A stretch of DNA of 64,000 bases from Galbula dea (Eukaryota > Chordata > Aves > Piciformes > Galbulidae): the NCBI GenBank assembly GCA_013399015.1, contig VWZX01004901.1:124001-188000 (forward strand), given 5' to 3'. The translations under genes and the position numbers were made by a program. Below are positions 1 to 12,053 of the stretch, in pieces (the first letter of the stretch is position 1; each line of letters begins with the position of its first letter). Under the pieces are notes generated by a model. The model had not been told where the DNA came from. It saw only the letters and a list, made by a program, of their open reading frames with translations, and searched no databases.

Positions 1-38
1 CCTGACAACTCTGGCAGGGAAGAATATTTTACTAATGA
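1..38 (-). mobile_element. CR1 type 1 fragment, cut by window edge
   Basis: The opening bases match the 'CTGATAACTCTCTCAGGGAAGAA' region of the CR1 3' untranslated part, entering from outside the window. Confidence 0.6.
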
Positions 39-204
39 AAAATAGTAGGCATGGCTTTGACAATTCATCACTCCACAGGGTGTGGGATAAGCTCAAATAT
101 TGCCACTGCCCTGGAGGAAAAGGGGGAGATGCTCTCTGATTGAGTATAAAATAGCTGAGGATCCAAAGTTTCCTTCAGCACATAGATAAATAAACCTAAA
201 GAAG

Positions 205-300
205 AAGCCTGGAGGTTTAGATTGGATATTGGAGGGGTTTAAAAACCATGGAGGTGTGGTACTTAGGGATGTGGATTAGTGCCATGGGGGTGAGAGGTTG
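205..300 (+). mobile_element. CR1 type 1 fragment
   Basis: Contains the GGTTTAAAAACCATGGAGGTGTGG-like stretch and the GGATTAGTGCCATGGGGGTGA block just before the CR1 3' end. The middle portion, with the TGGTGGAGTCACC landmark, is missing, so it is internally deleted. Confidence 0.7.
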
Positions 301-332
301 ATCTTTCTTTCTCCTGCTCTCCTTCCATACTT

Positions 333-460
333 CTAGATCATCCAACAACTAGAGCAGGTTGCTCAGAGCCCCAGACAACCTGACCTGCAATGGTTCCAGG
401 GTTGGGACATCTCCCACCTCTCTAGGTAACCTCCTGGGCCAGGGTCTCTGGGCAGATCCA
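333..460 (-). mobile_element. CR1 type 4 fragment
   Basis: Reads TAGAGCAGGTTGCTCAGAGC and then CCCACCTCTCTAGGTAACCT. It lacks the extreme 3' end and faces the preceding plus-strand copy tail to tail. Confidence 0.75.
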
Positions 461-1504
461 ACAAATGCAGCAGGCTACTGAGGCAGTGACAAGAAGGAAC
501 TCTGAGAGGATTAGAGCACATGGATCTCACATCACCTCATCTTGCAGGGGAGAGAGAAGCTGAAACCCATTGGTGCAGACAGCAGCTCTGTGGCTTGGAG
601 CCCACCTTGAACCACCACATTTACTGAACAACAAAGGTGCTGACACACATCTGGACCAAGGAGGCTTTCAGCTGAGCTAGCAGCAGCTCCACAGAATCAG
701 GAAAACACATTTTTGACAGAAGAACTCTCTCCTAAGGCTATTTCCCACTGCTGCACCACTGAATGATGGCTCTCTCAGGAGAGGCTCTCCCCTTTCCAAA
801 TGGCACAACCCTTCTGCTCTCCAGAAGTTCCCTCCAGGCTGCTGAAAAAGCAGCATGGAGCTTATCATCACCAACTTACAGCAGAGTTCACACCAAGGGC
901 TAGGTGAACCTCTGCCAAGGTCTGCAAAGCACCTAGGATGTGAGAAGTGACAAGTATTAAGTACTTTCAAGCAGGCATTTCTGCCTCTCTGGAGCAGGCT
1001 CAGTTTCAAAGGGCTTGGATTTGGGTCTTATTTCTCTCCAGCTTCTCTGCCCATCAGGACTTGCAGACTGAGGCATGGGAGGAGGAGACTTCTCCCCCAG
1101 CAAAGCAAGCAGCCACAAAAGGAATCCCTTCCAATTATTCCCAGAGAGCAGCTTAAGCAACAGCAGCCACACATGAGACCTTTGTGTGTGTGGGAGGGAG
1201 GGTTACCAATTATGTGCATTTTTCCTCCATTCCTAATGCTCTCCTCAAAACCAGACACCCTGGCCCACTAAGGAGGAAAGAAGACAAAAGGATGGAGCCA
1301 AGGAAGGGAAGAAAGAAGGGTGGAAAATACCAAACTGTCAACTGTTCCTCCTAGCAAACATGAAGTCCCATCAAGGGCACATGGTAGCTGGGCCCCCAGG
1401 ACTCAGGGAGCAGTCACCAAGGAGCAAAGCAGCAGATGGTGGTGGAGCAGAGGAGAAATTGCTACCAATTGCCTGGTCTGGAGAGAGCTTTGCTTGGGAT
1501 TATG
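461..1504. other. Intron sequence without recognised genes
   Basis: No repeat or exon is recognised. A short TG run with G-triplets lies near 1183-1203 and a purine-rich stretch near 1270-1322. Open frames here are short and lie in conflicting frames. Confidence 0.6.
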
Positions 1505-1613
1505 GAGCTGCTTGGGATCATTAAACCTGCTCTGACATGGGGGGGTGGGGGGGTTGGACTAGATGATCTCCAGAAGTCCCTTCTAACCCTTAGCATGCTG
1601 AGATTCTGTGACC
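1505..1613 (+). mobile_element. CR1 3' end, type 3/4
   Basis: GGTTGGACTAGATGATCTCCAG is followed by a C-rich block and GATTCTGTGA, the usual CR1 terminus. A G-run (1539-1554 region) sits just upstream of the landmark. Confidence 0.85.
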
Positions 1614-1925
1614 TGAAGGTAGAGCAGAGAGAGAGACATCAAAATGGAGACATTCTTGAAACAGGCAAGGGTTCAAGCTTCATGGAGAATTAATCTGCAC
1701 ATGTGGACTCTACCCTGCCAGTGGTGGAGAAAGCAGACAGAAAGGGTTTGGGAATGTGCTCCTAGAAAAAGTAACTGGATCCTATTACTGTGGAGAACCA
1801 GTGCCACCAGCAGATTGAAGTCAAAATGGACTGTCTGAGATGTGGGCTTCAGCCACCAGGCAAAAATTAATGAAGGTAATTGTCTTGTGATGGGTGGAAA
1901 TGAAAAAAAAAAAACCACCATGGTC
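1614..1925. other. Intron sequence, nothing recognised
   Basis: No repeat or exon is identified. A 12-base adenine run at 1903-1914 precedes the next CR1 copy. Confidence 0.55.
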
Positions 1926-2312
1926 TAGGTGTGTCCTAGAAGGAAACACCCTGAATTACTGGAGTGTGTCCAGAGAAGGGCAAGGAAGGTGGGGAAGGGT
2001 CTAGAGCACAAGTGTTGTGAGGAGCAGCTGAGGGAACTGGGCTTGGTTAGTCTGGGAGAAGAGGAGGCTCAGGGGAGACCTTCTCACTCTCTCCAACTCC
2101 CTGAAAGGCAGCTGGAGTGTGGTGGGGGTTGGTCTCTTCTCCCAGGTAACAAGTCACAAGACTAGAGGAATGGCTTCAGGCTGGATATAAGGAGAAATTT
2201 CTTCACTGAAAAGGTTCTCAGGCATTGGCCCAGGCTGCCCAGGGCAGTGGTGGAGTCATCATCCCTAGAGAGATGTAAAAGACATGGAGATGTGGCACTC
2301 AGAGACACATCA
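1926..2312 (+). mobile_element. CR1 type 1, ORF2 end plus 3' UTR
   Basis: The 5' part translates to LECVQRRARKVGKGLEHKCC, the C-terminus of the CR1 ORF2 protein. It continues through GGTTGGTCTCTTCTCCCAGG and the AGTGGTGGAGTCA landmark. It stops before the 3' terminus, so both ends are truncated. Confidence 0.9.
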
Positions 2313-2395
2313 GCATTTCCCCATTCAAGTGCCATCACAGAGCAATGCTTTTCCCCTAAAGTGCTGCCATCAAGTGCTGGGCAACATTTCAGGGA

Positions 2396-2745
2396 TGGTC
2401 ACAGAACCACAGAAAGCTCAGAGTTGGAAGGGACCTCTAGAGCTCATCTAGTCCAACCCACTCAGCAGGGACATCTGCAGCTAGAGCAGGTTTCTCAGAG
2501 CCTCAGACAACCTGACCTGGGATGCTTCCAGGGATGGGACCTCTCCCACCTCTCTGGGTGACCTGGGCCAGGCTCTCACCACCCTCACTGTGGAAAAAGG
2601 TCCTCCTTCTATCCAGTCTAAATCTCCCTCCTTTAGTTTCAAGCCATCACCCCTTGTCCTGCCCCAAGAGGCTCTGCTAAAAAGCCTGTCTCCAGCTTTC
2701 TGATAGGTTCCTTTAAGTACTGACAGGATCATCTTCCCTGCTGAC
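2396..2745 (-). mobile_element. CR1 type 4 copy with 3' end
   Basis: Starts at the 3' end (GAGTTGGAAGGGACCTCTAG) and runs through the CACCTCTCTGGGTGACCTGG and CCCCTTGTCCTGCC landmarks. It is truncated before ORF2. Confidence 0.9.
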
Positions 2746-3601
2746 TGCTTGGCACAGTGACCACAGCCCTCTCCAGGCTGCACCAAGTGTCTACCCAACT
2801 ATTCCATTCAGAATTTCATTCACAAGGTCACCCTCACAACAAATGGGCCTCAATTAAATTCCTCTTACCCACCAGCAGCTCCTAGTTTCTCAGTGCCATC
2901 TCTAATGACAAGGTGACAACCAAACTATCCAAGCATGAGCTCAAGAGGGCAAAGGAACTCTACTGGGTACAGCCTTACCCTTGCCTGACCAGAGGTATTT
3001 TCCAGAGCAGAATGAGATGAAAGCTTGGGAGGAGATCTACTGTATCAGGACAGGCAAATGTGCCTGTATGCATATCACCACACTCCTCTCAAGGACTCCA
3101 AGTGCCTTCTGCAGAGGGATATGGTTTCTTTACTGGGTGGTGTCCAAGCATCAGCTTGTGTGGTTGGCTTTGACTGCTGAAGCATTCTGACAACAAACCA
3201 CTTGCCACATCCATCGTGCTGAACAGGTTGTGTGTGTTTGCACATGGATTTTTTTAAGAGCCCATTTTCCTTCAGGAGCCTGGAATTGGACTCTAGGGGT
3301 GAGAGCAAGGGGTGCTAAATGGGGTGGGAGAGTCCTTCAGGGGGTCATTCATATGGCCAGAGATCTGAAGGAGATCTTTCAAACACACCATGTTATTCCA
3401 GGTATTTAGCTGTGGAAACAAGATCAGGACCTGGCTTATGATCTGAATGTCCCTTATGACCTTTGTCTTTCAAGGGTGAGGGGGAAAAAAATCTGCCACT
3501 TGAATATATATAAGGTTTCCTGATATAGGTTTCAAACTGGACCAAAGAGGACCCAATGAATGGGCCAAATGCTGACTCAAAGAAGTATTTTACAGCAGTT
3601 C
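2746..3601. other. Intron sequence without recognised genes
   Basis: Appears single-copy. Short ATATATA at about 3505-3511. No splice-flanked open frame was found. Confidence 0.55.
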
Positions 3602-3812
3602 TTATCACCAAGCACCACATCTCCATCTGTTTTGAACCCCTCCAGGGATGGTGACTCCACCACTGCCCTAAGCAGCCTCTTCCAACACCTAACCACTCTT
3701 GTAGGGAAGAAATTGTTCCTAATATCCAACCTGAACCCCCCCTGGCACAACTTGAGGCCATTTCCTCTTGTCCTATCGCTAGTCACCTGGGAGAAGAGAC
3801 CAAACTCCACTG
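3602..3812 (-). mobile_element. CR1 type 1 fragment
   Basis: Covers CACCACATCTCCAT through GGGATGGTGACTCCACCAC to the CACCTGGGAGAAGAGACC landmark. The 3' terminus and ORF2 part are absent. Confidence 0.88.
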
Positions 3813-4484
3813 GCACAAACAAAACCAGAGGTAGAGGTGTTCAGAAAACCAGTATTTACACATTGTATTTGTCAAACAGAGAAGACTTTGTTGGGAGATC
3901 AAATAAACCAGTCCCAGCAAGGCTTTACCCATGACTGGTGACAAGAGCAGCAAGACACGTCACCTTTTGCCACCATGGGGTAGGTTAGTGGGTCAGATCC
4001 CACCAGTGATGCCAGGCAGCCTACCCCACCTGACTCACCCTGGGACCTGTGGGAAGGGAGCAGTTGGGGTGGACTGCCATTTCCATGAGGAATAAACCCT
4101 GAGTAGACTGGCCAAGGCAAAGGCTGGCCTGTCCTCCCACCTGCCACAAAGGTCAGGGCTTGGTGGGGCCAAGCCAAACGCTTGGCTGTCATCTGCTGAA
4201 GCTGTGCCATTCCCCACACAGATGAGGCTCTTCTTTTCCAAGAGGCAGCTACAGCCAGCTCTGGCAGAGGTTCCTCCTTGGCCAGGCCAGGACTTTCACC
4301 TTGGCTTGGCTTCTCCCATTTGGAAGGGAGTCATCTTTAGCAGCAGACAGGCTGACGCCTGTCCTCTCTCATGATAAGTAGTGCTCCCTTTCCTCTTGCC
4401 ATCAAGCCCATGCTCCAACCCCACAGGCAGGAAAGAGCCAAGCCCCATGGTGCACAGAGGGGCTGAACCTACCCCTTGCCACTC
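3813..4484. other. Intron sequence without recognised genes
   Basis: GC-moderate, apparently single-copy sequence. No exon or known repeat was identified. Confidence 0.5.
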
Positions 4485-4697
4485 AGAATCATAGAATCAC
4501 GAAGGCTGGAAGAGACCTCTAAGATCATCAAGTCCAACCAGCAACCTAGCACTCCCATGACACTAGACCACGTCCCTCAGCACAACATCTAGATGCTTTT
4601 TGAACCCCTCCAGGGATGGTGACTCCACCACTGCCCTGGGCAGCCTGGGCCAATGCCTAACCACTCTCTCAGTGAAGAAATTGTTCCTAATATCCAA
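4485..4697 (-). mobile_element. CR1 type 1, 3' portion
   Basis: Begins at the true 3' end (AGAATCATAGAATCACGAAGG, shortened) and runs to CCTAATATCCA, where an AAT microsatellite begins. It is truncated at the 5' side by that junction. Confidence 0.92.
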
Positions 4698-4698
4698 A

Positions 4699-4712
4699 AT
4701 AATAATAATAAT
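4699..4712. repeat. (AAT)n microsatellite
   Basis: Five AAT units directly abut the truncated end of a CR1 copy. Confidence 0.8.
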
Positions 4713-5562
4713 GAGAAGAATGTCTTCTCAGGAGACACAAACATTTGTTTTGTTTGCTGATGAGGAGGGGTGAGGTTCCTCTCCTCTGCTGCTCCCCTTA
4801 GTGTAACACAATCCCTTTGCTCCATCAAAGCAGATGTTAATCACTGCCCCTACTTGCTCTGCTTACAAAGCCCTACCTCAGGAGACAGGTCTGTCTTTGG
4901 AGATGGATTTTGCCAGCAAATCCCTCTTTTCAGTGCCACACCCACCCCACAAGATCACAAAGGAAGGGGATTCTTTAGACACAAAACCCACAACTGTTTG
5001 ATCACAGCAAGTGTTATCACTCCTAAATCCTGCAGAGACCTTCAAATCTCCAGGTATTTATGCAAGAAATAGCTCTTCTCTGCTCCATGGCTTAAAGATA
5101 CAGTATTCCTTCTTCACTAGAGGTGACTTGAGCTCAGAATAGCTTATATACATACAAAAGCTCACATATATACATATAGCTCTTGCACAAATCACACTCC
5201 CCTTTCTGTGTATTAAAGATCTACTCAGAGATTAGCCCAAGCCAAAAAACAGGATCTAAACAACCTCAGGATGTGCAAACTTGTGTAGGCAACAGAATGA
5301 AGGCAAATCTCCAGTAACACCTCAGGAGGATACCCTGCAGAAGAGACTTTAAGGACCTCTTCCTCATCCAAACCAGGCATCAATTCTAGCAGAGTCCTTC
5401 CTAAGGAAGGACAGAAGAAATAGTCAAAATATCTTGAAGTAAAGAGGTGCATGGCTATACCCCAGTGACTTTACACAGATGGATGTTAGAAGTACACAAA
5501 AGCCACCACCCCAGAGCTCTAGGGACAACTTTGAGAAGGGAGATGACCCCAAGTCAGGTGGA
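4713..5562. other. Intron sequence without recognised genes
   Basis: Mostly unremarkable. A short TATA/ACATA-rich patch lies at about 5141-5181. No exon was recognised. Confidence 0.5.
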
Positions 5563-5617
5563 AGTGTTGGACTTGGATGATTTTAGAGATCTTTTCCAAC
5601 CTTCCTGATTCTATGAA
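5563..5617 (+). mobile_element. CR1 type 1 3' tail only
   Basis: About 55 bases: GTTGGACTTGGATGATTTTAG, then TTTTCCAACCTTCC and TGATTCTATGAA. An extremely 5'-truncated insertion. Confidence 0.8.
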
Positions 5618-6139
5618 GAACACAGGAAAACACAGCTTTTCCACTCTATGGATAACATTTGGTTTATATCCTGGGTCTGGAATGCTGACACCTTTTCCTG
5701 TTTGCCTAAGGGACCAAAAGACCAAAGTGTTTCATTTACATGGTGTCAAATCCAAACCAAACATGCTCTCTTGACACTAGACTACCTCCTCCTCTTGCAC
5801 ATTGCCTTATGGGAGCTGTCACTGCTGGCCATGGCATCTTCTAACAGGTATGCAGAATGTTTCAAGTTTGGACAAGAGATCTAGGTATTGTACTTCAACA
5901 ACAGCCCATGGGAAAGGCCCTGAGACTCAAGTGTAACTGCTAGAAGATTCTTGCTGCATGCATAGAAGCAACTTGTTGAAATGACTCAAAACAAAGTCAG
6001 TTCTGAGTCAGGTTCCATAACACAGTTACCATTTGAGTCATGCACAGTCACATCAAACCTCTTTGGGATTTTCCCAACAGAAAAACTGATATTTTTGGCA
6101 TAATCAGAAGTTTTCTGAATTAATGGATCAGCCAGTCGA
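5618..6139. other. Intron sequence, nothing recognised
   Basis: No repeat or coding signal. AT-richer than its surroundings in 5985-6125. Confidence 0.5.
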
Positions 6140-6312
6140 ACCATTGACTCAACACTGGCAAGTCACCACTAAACCATGGCCCTCAGCACCACATCTAGAT
6201 GTTTTTGGAAGCCCTCCAGGGATGGTGACTCCACCACTACCCTGGGCAGCCTAGGCCAATGCCTGATAACCCTCTCAGGGAAGAAATTGTTCCTGTTATC
6301 CAATCTCATCCA
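6140..6312 (-). mobile_element. CR1 type 1 fragment
   Basis: Runs from GGCAAGTCACCACTAAACCATG through the TGGTGACTCCACCACTACC landmark. It lacks the extreme 3' end and everything 5' of the ATATCCAAYCT site. Confidence 0.9.
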
Positions 6313-7096
6313 GTATAGGTAACACCACAGCTTCAAACCCATGAGGAAAAGTGGAAGATGTCCTAGCATACTGCTGCCTTATCCCACCACTGGAAACAAC
6401 ACAGATGGGTCAGTCACTCCAGTGACTGTTTGATGTGAAACCATGGGGAAGGTCTCCCTGGGAAAGCAGCCCAGTCAGTCCCTCTGAAAGCAATCCTCCT
6501 CACCCCACAGCTAACCAACACCAGAGCTTGAAACCCAACCTCCCATCTGCCCTGCTCCAGGCTCATGGTTCATGCCCTCTACATGTCACAGCCTGCTTTT
6601 ATTTGCTGGCACCACAAGCAAGTGTTAGTGACTCTAAAGAATAAGTGACACTTGGCTGGGAACAAGCACCTGGGCTGGAAGCTTGGTGTTCATTAAACCC
6701 CAACACATCCACTCTCTGTGCCTTCCTTTCTTCCTCTTTACCACACCATTACTCAGGTGCCTACTGACAAGGTGAGAAATGGAAAAGAGAGCATGCCCCA
6801 CTGGCCTAACAACTGGACCATGATTCCAGCCAAACTCTCCTCCTCTCTGCTCCCTTTCATCCTTTCTCCACAACACATTCCAGAAAACCACAGGCACACC
6901 TTGGGCAGCTTCCTCATTAGAGAAGATTAGGCACCTCTTTATTCTTCACTGCCTCAGACCCAGGGATGCATGCACAGGTGCAGTCAAGCTAAAAGGCTAT
7001 GGATGCTGTTTGTTAGATGGAAAACAAGTTTCAGAGGAAAGTTAACTGCATTTCTCCAGCCTGGTAACATGTAAAAAGCCTGATTTGTGGATGCAC
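6313..7096. other. Intron sequence without recognised genes
   Basis: Short open frames occur on both strands with no family resemblance. No repeat was recognised. Confidence 0.5.
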
Positions 7097-7335
7097 ATAG
7101 AATCATTAAGGTTGGAAAAGCCCTCTGAGATCACTGAGTCCAACCATCTACCCAACACTCTCATGCTCACCACTAAACCATGGCCCCGGGTGCCACATCT
7201 AGATGTTTTTGGAACCCCTGCAGGGATGGTGACTCCACCACTGCCCTGGGCAGCCTGGGCCAATGCCTGATAACCCTCTCAGGGAAAAGAATTTTTCCTC
7301 ATATCCAACCTGAACCTCCCCTGCTGCAACCTGAA
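7097..7335 (-). mobile_element. CR1 type 1, 3' portion
   Basis: Complete 3' end (TAGAATCATTAAGGTTGG) through TCATATCCAACCTGAACC. Its ACCCCTGCAGGGATGG-to-CCTGGGCCAATGC core is identical to the copy near 10.17 kb, suggesting a close common source. Confidence 0.93.
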
Positions 7336-8194
7336 ATAAGGGCTCCACTGCCAGTGTATTCACTGTCAATGAATGTAGCTCCACTCATGAGCCGGAACAT
7401 CTGTAGTATGCACCAGAGGAACATCTGTCCATGGCAAACTGAAGCAGTACCCTTGGTCACATGTGATCTCCTCACTGGAATGATCCTTTCTGAAGCTCCT
7501 GACTCAATGGGAGGGTCCTCTTAAGTAACTTGGTCCAAGGCAACCATCCAGTCCCTGAGAGAGAACCAGGAGAAGCTTTTATGCTTTTATTCTTTGGCTT
7601 TTGCTGCTCTGGAGAAGAAGGAACTGCAAGTCTTCCTAACAAGACCTTGGCCCAAAAATAGGGCTGTACACATGACAGCACTCTGACCCCAACCCCATTC
7701 TCATCCCCCACCTGCTTCTCCAGGTCACAGCTTTGTAGCCACAGGAAGATGTTTACATCATGGTCCTACTGACAGAGGTCAGAGTTCAAGGAAGCCTAGT
7801 AAATCAGGAGTCTAAATAGAGTAAGGGCTGGAGCTGGGGGGAGGAGAGAGGGGAAGCAATGAGAGCAGAACCATCTCTTTGAAGAAGAACAAATGTGAAT
7901 GTTTACAGTCCCCCTGGTACATTGAGCCTCTACTGAAACCATCTCCAGAGGCTGGTTCTGCTACCTACCCAGAACAATATCCTTCAGCCTTCTCCACACG
8001 TGGGAACAGCATCATTTAGCAACCACATTTCTGAGCACAACATTCCCCAGGATTTGTCCTCCTGGACAATCATTATCACTTTGAAAACCACAGTAAGTGA
8101 TTGCAGATATGTCACTTGTTCATGCATTTAACTCTTTCTTGGCTCAGGTCTTCTGGAAAGACAAGGACAAGCTTGTCTCTCTACCTGCAAAAGA
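7336..8194. other. Intron sequence without recognised genes
   Basis: No exon or repeat recognised. A purine-rich patch lies near 7828-7862. Confidence 0.5.
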
Positions 8195-8279
8195 GTTGGG
8201 GTTGTCCTGTGCAGAGACAGGAGTTGGACTTCATGAGCCTTCTGGGTTCTTCCAACTCAGGAGTTTCTATGATTCTAGG
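8195..8279 (+). mobile_element. CR1 type 2 3' tail
   Basis: GGTTGTCCTGTGCAGAGACAG is followed by GAGTTGGACTTCATGAG and the terminus TTTCTATGATTCTA. Only about 85 bases remain. Confidence 0.85.
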
Positions 8280-8410
8280 AGGAGGAATAATGGTCCCACC
8301 TGCCAGTCCTACTCTACCCTTCCCTCAGTGTCACTGGGAGCAGTTGTAACAAAGTGACCTGATTTACAACCAACTTCAGCCACAGCAGTGATTTAGGCCA
8401 ACATGAGGTC

Positions 8411-8765
8411 AGCTGGAACCTCCTGGGTTCCAGTTTGTGAGCAGTGCCCCTTGGCCTGGCCCTGCCCACCACTGAGCAGAGGCTGGCCCCAGCCCCTTGC
8501 TCTCACCCTTTAGCTCTTGCTCAGCATTGAGCAGATCCCCTCTGAGGCTGCTCTTCTCCAGGCTAAGCAGCCCCAGGGCTCTCAGCCTTTCCTCCTGCCA
8601 GAGGTGCTCCAGTGCACTCAGTATCTTCCTAGCCTCTGCTGGACTCTCTCCAGCAGTTCCTTGTCTCTCTTGCACTGAGGAGCCCTCAACTGGACCAAGG
8701 ACTCCAGCTGTGGCCTGACTAGGGCAGAGCAGAGAGGAGAAGAACCTCCCTGGACCTGCTGGTGC
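8411..8765 (-). mobile_element. CR1 type 3 fragment including ORF2 end
   Basis: Covers CCTCCTGGGTTCCAGTTTGTG through GAGGCTGCTCTTCTCCAGG to the ACCTGCTGG landmark. On the minus strand the far part corresponds to the ORF2 C-terminus, broken by frame changes. The 3' end is missing. Confidence 0.9.
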
Positions 8766-9282
8766 TCCTCTGCAGATGAAGTCCACCAGCTGCAGCTGTT
8801 CAGACAGCTTTCCTAACACCATCCCATGAGGCAATGTCTCCTGCTCCAAAATTACTCAGAAATCCCCACTTACAAAAACAGGACAGAGGAAGAGGGGGTT
8901 TAGGACACCCAAGGACAGGCTGGCAGAACCACAGCTCTGCCTGAAGATCTGTCCCTCTGTGGACATAGCAACGCTCTGGCAGGGTTAAGTGATGCAACCT
9001 GCCACCTTCCAAACAAGCATCAGCTGCAATTTTCTCCACAGTTTGGAGACACAGCCCAAAGCTTGGACCAATCTCAGTGTCCTTACTCCAAAGGGTGTTA
9101 AAGGAAAGAGTTACAGCAACTCTGAAGATAAAGGCTGATGGCTTGCTAAAGATTTCTTCCAGTCCTTCTGTAGACATCCACCTTCTGGCAGAACTTAAGA
9201 CTGTATTTAGAAGAGCTTGTCAAAAAAAGGTTGCTTTGAATTAAATTGCTTGGTGCTACCTGGACAAGGATCTCATAGACAT
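8766..9282. other. Intron sequence, nothing recognised
   Basis: Lies between two CR1 type 3 copies of opposite orientation. No coding or repeat signal. Confidence 0.5.
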
Positions 9283-9558
9283 TTGCTTTTCTCAGTGGTG
9301 CCCAGGGACAGGACAAGAGGGGACAAGCACAAACTGGAACTAAGGAAGTTCCAGCTAAACAGAAGGAGGAACTTCTTATGCCAGAGCACTGGACCAGGAT
9401 ACCCCGAGAGGTGGTGGAGTCTCCATCTCTGGAGACATTCCAAACCCACCTGGATGCCATCCTTTGCAGCCTGCTCTAGGTGACCCTGCTCTAACAGGGA
9501 GGTTGGACTAGATGATCTCCAGAGGTCCCTTCCAACCCCTAACCTTCTGTGATTCTGT
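9283..9558 (+). mobile_element. CR1 type 3, complete 3' part
   Basis: Runs from GTGGTGCCCAGGGACAGGAC through GAGAGGTGGTGGAGTCTCC to GATCTCCAGAGGTCCC and GATTCTGTGA. 5'-truncated in the 3' UTR. Confidence 0.93.
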
Positions 9559-9673
9559 GAAGGAAACTTGAAAGCATTAGGAAAGCAGCAAGGGAACAGA
9601 ACAGCCAAGTTACTACTGAAATGTTCTTCAAGCTTCTTTAACCATCAGCCATCAATGTCATCCTGTCTTCTTG

Positions 9674-9729
9674 GGGAGGATTAGATGACCTCTTTTTGTA
9701 AGTCTTTTCCAGCTCTTACATAGATGATT
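9674..9729 (+). mobile_element. Degraded CR1 3' tail
   Basis: GGATTAGATGACCTCTTTTTG, then TCTTTTCCAGCTCT and ATAGATGATTC, resemble a decayed CR1 terminus. The match is weak. Confidence 0.45.
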
Positions 9730-9960
9730 CAGCCTTCCTCTGGGCACAAGATAAAACCAGGCTGCTGATCATTCATCATCATTAAAAATCTCTTTGCATT
9801 TTTGACAACAGCCAAGATGTTTGTTGCAGCCAAAAGTCCAATTTGCATAATGACTGCACACTGACAACCTCCAAACCAGCCTTTGGGCTGAGTCACAGAG
9901 ACATGACTCCAGAGAATGTCCTCACTAGAGGACAAAAAAACTTCCTTCTTCACTTTCTTC

Positions 9961-10036
9961 AGAGAATCATTAAGATTGGAAAAGACCTCTAAGAACATGA
10001 AGTCCAACCAGCAACCCAACACCCCCATGCCACTAA
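9961..10036 (-). mobile_element. CR1 type 1 3' end, very short
   Basis: AGAATCATTAAGATTGG through CCCATGCCACTAAATG. It is separated by about 20 bases from a second, longer copy in the same orientation. Confidence 0.85.
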
Positions 10037-10055
10037 ATGTTACTGGGGGTTTGTA

Positions 10056-10533
10056 CAGAAGCATTCAGGTTGGAAAAGGTCTCTCAGATCATCAAGTCCA
10101 ACTGACCACTCAACACTGCCAAGTCACCACTAAACCATGTCCCCAAGTGCCACATCTAGATGTTTTTGGAACCCCTGCAGGGATGGTGACTCCACCACTG
10201 CCCTGGGCAGCCTGGGCCAATGCTTAACCACTCTGGCTGGCAACAAATTGTTCCTGATATCCAACCTAAACCTCACTGGAGCAACCTGAGGCCAATTTCT
10301 CTTGTCCCATCACTAGCCACCTGGCAGAATGGACCAACCCCACCACACTCCAACCTCCTTTCAGGGAGTTGGAGACAGTAAGAAGGTCTCCCCTGAGCCT
10401 CCTCTTCCCCAGGCTAACCAACCCCAGTCCCCTCAGCTGCTCCTCCCAACACTTGTGCTCTAGACCCTTCACCAGCTTCCTTGCCCTTCTCTGGACACAC
10501 TCCAGCACCTCAATGTCCTTCTTGGAGTGAGGT
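10056..10533 (-). mobile_element. CR1 type 1 with ORF2 C-terminus
   Basis: 3' end GCATTCAGGTTGGAAAAGG, then the full 3' UTR and, at 10380-10533 on the minus strand, codons for ECVQRRARKLVKGLEHKC. The ORF2 tail is in frame here but 5'-truncated. Confidence 0.93.
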
Positions 10534-12053
10534 GTAGGCATGATATCTGTGATGACTTTAATGCACCTCTGTAACTTCTAGCCTGGTGACACCCTTTTCC
10601 TCAGTCCCTTAACAAGAGTCTACCATATCCCCTACACATCTATCTCCTGCTGTTTCCTCTGCTGCTAGCCACCACAGAAGAGGTATGAAAGGCCATGGAG
10701 AAGATGACCCCATAAGCCCTGTTCTCCCATGGTTGACCCTTGGATCCAGAAAAACACAGGCAAGCTTTTCCTTCAGACTGCAAGCAGATCTCAAACCTGG
10801 AGAACCAAACTCAGCCTTGGCACATTCCCAGGCATATGGACAACTCTGGATGGACTGAAGCCCAAGGGACTGCACCACACAAGGCAGCACCCTGCTCTAG
10901 TGACCACCACATTTCACATGAAAGCTCTGCAGAAGGCTCCACTTCACCAGCCTCAGTCAGGTACTTCCATGTCATACAGAAATGAAAGGGACAGAAGGAG
11001 GTGAGTGGAAAGGGAAGGAGGAGAGCTCATGCACTGAGGAAAACAAACGTTCTCTGCACAGCTGACAGAGGCAATAAGCATTTCCCCCTGCTGAAGAACT
11101 TGAGCTCTTGTTCTTTCCAGCTCTATCAAATCATCTCCCCAGTCACACACACTTGTTGTTGTTGTTCCCCATGGACAGGAACACAGTTAGGGAAAGCAAA
11201 GTGTTGCTGCTGTGCCATGGATTGCTGAAGAAATGCTGCTGAGGCTTTGACCCCAACGCAACCTGAAGCCATGGACTTCCAGCAACCCTGAAGACACCAC
11301 TCTCAGGATCACTTCTCTTTTATCTGATTCAGCCACTCCATGCTAATCTTTGGGTTTACCAGAAGCCACATCCCACTTAATTCCTCAGACAGAAGCAGCA
11401 GACAGAGAAGCTGAGCTCAGCTGCTTGAGCCTGAGATCTTCTGCTGGAAAGAAAGGGACAACTTTTCCCATTTCCATCCAATTCTTCTTTGCAAGGAAAT
11501 TGTTTTAGCAGAAGCTACTCAAATGCTGGATCTTTTGCAGGCTGGGAAGATCCACAGGAACTGAAGAACTTTCCTCCCATGACTGTTGCATTGTTTTACA
11601 GGAGGAAAGGATGACCAGGAGGTCAAATGCAATGCAGGAACAGGAGCCTTTGGCCAACTTGGTGTGCTGAGGACTACAAAGTCCCACTAGGAGTTGGCTT
11701 GGCTCTAGACAGAACACTATGGTTTCTTTCAGACTCCCCAAAATCCTGCCCCACCTCCTCAAGAGTGGCACACAGGCCTACAGCAAGCAAGAAGTGCTTT
11801 CAGATACTTCACCCTGGGCTGGGGCTAAAGTGTTAAACCAGGTTTCCTGCTCTCTGCAAATATAATAGCCCGTAGTAGGTCTTTGAGTTGCCTCCCATCC
11901 AGCACAGACAGAAGCAGAAATAAACCTGCTCTTGCCTCAAGAATCACACAGGGAAATGAAAAGACAAACACTTTAGCCTTGGGCAAGTCTATGTGTGACT
12001 CTCCCCTGGCAATGCTCCTTGAAACCTTATTAAAGAGCTGCCAAATATTAGCA
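10534..12053. other. Intron sequence without recognised genes
   Basis: 1.5 kb of apparently single-copy sequence with a (TTG)4 run near 11153-11166. No exon with convincing splice sites was found. Confidence 0.5.

Noticed and set aside
8409..8849. 146-codon minus-strand frame that could be taken for a gene
   Set aside because: It overlaps a CR1 type 3 copy and reads its 3' UTR and ORF2 tail out of frame.
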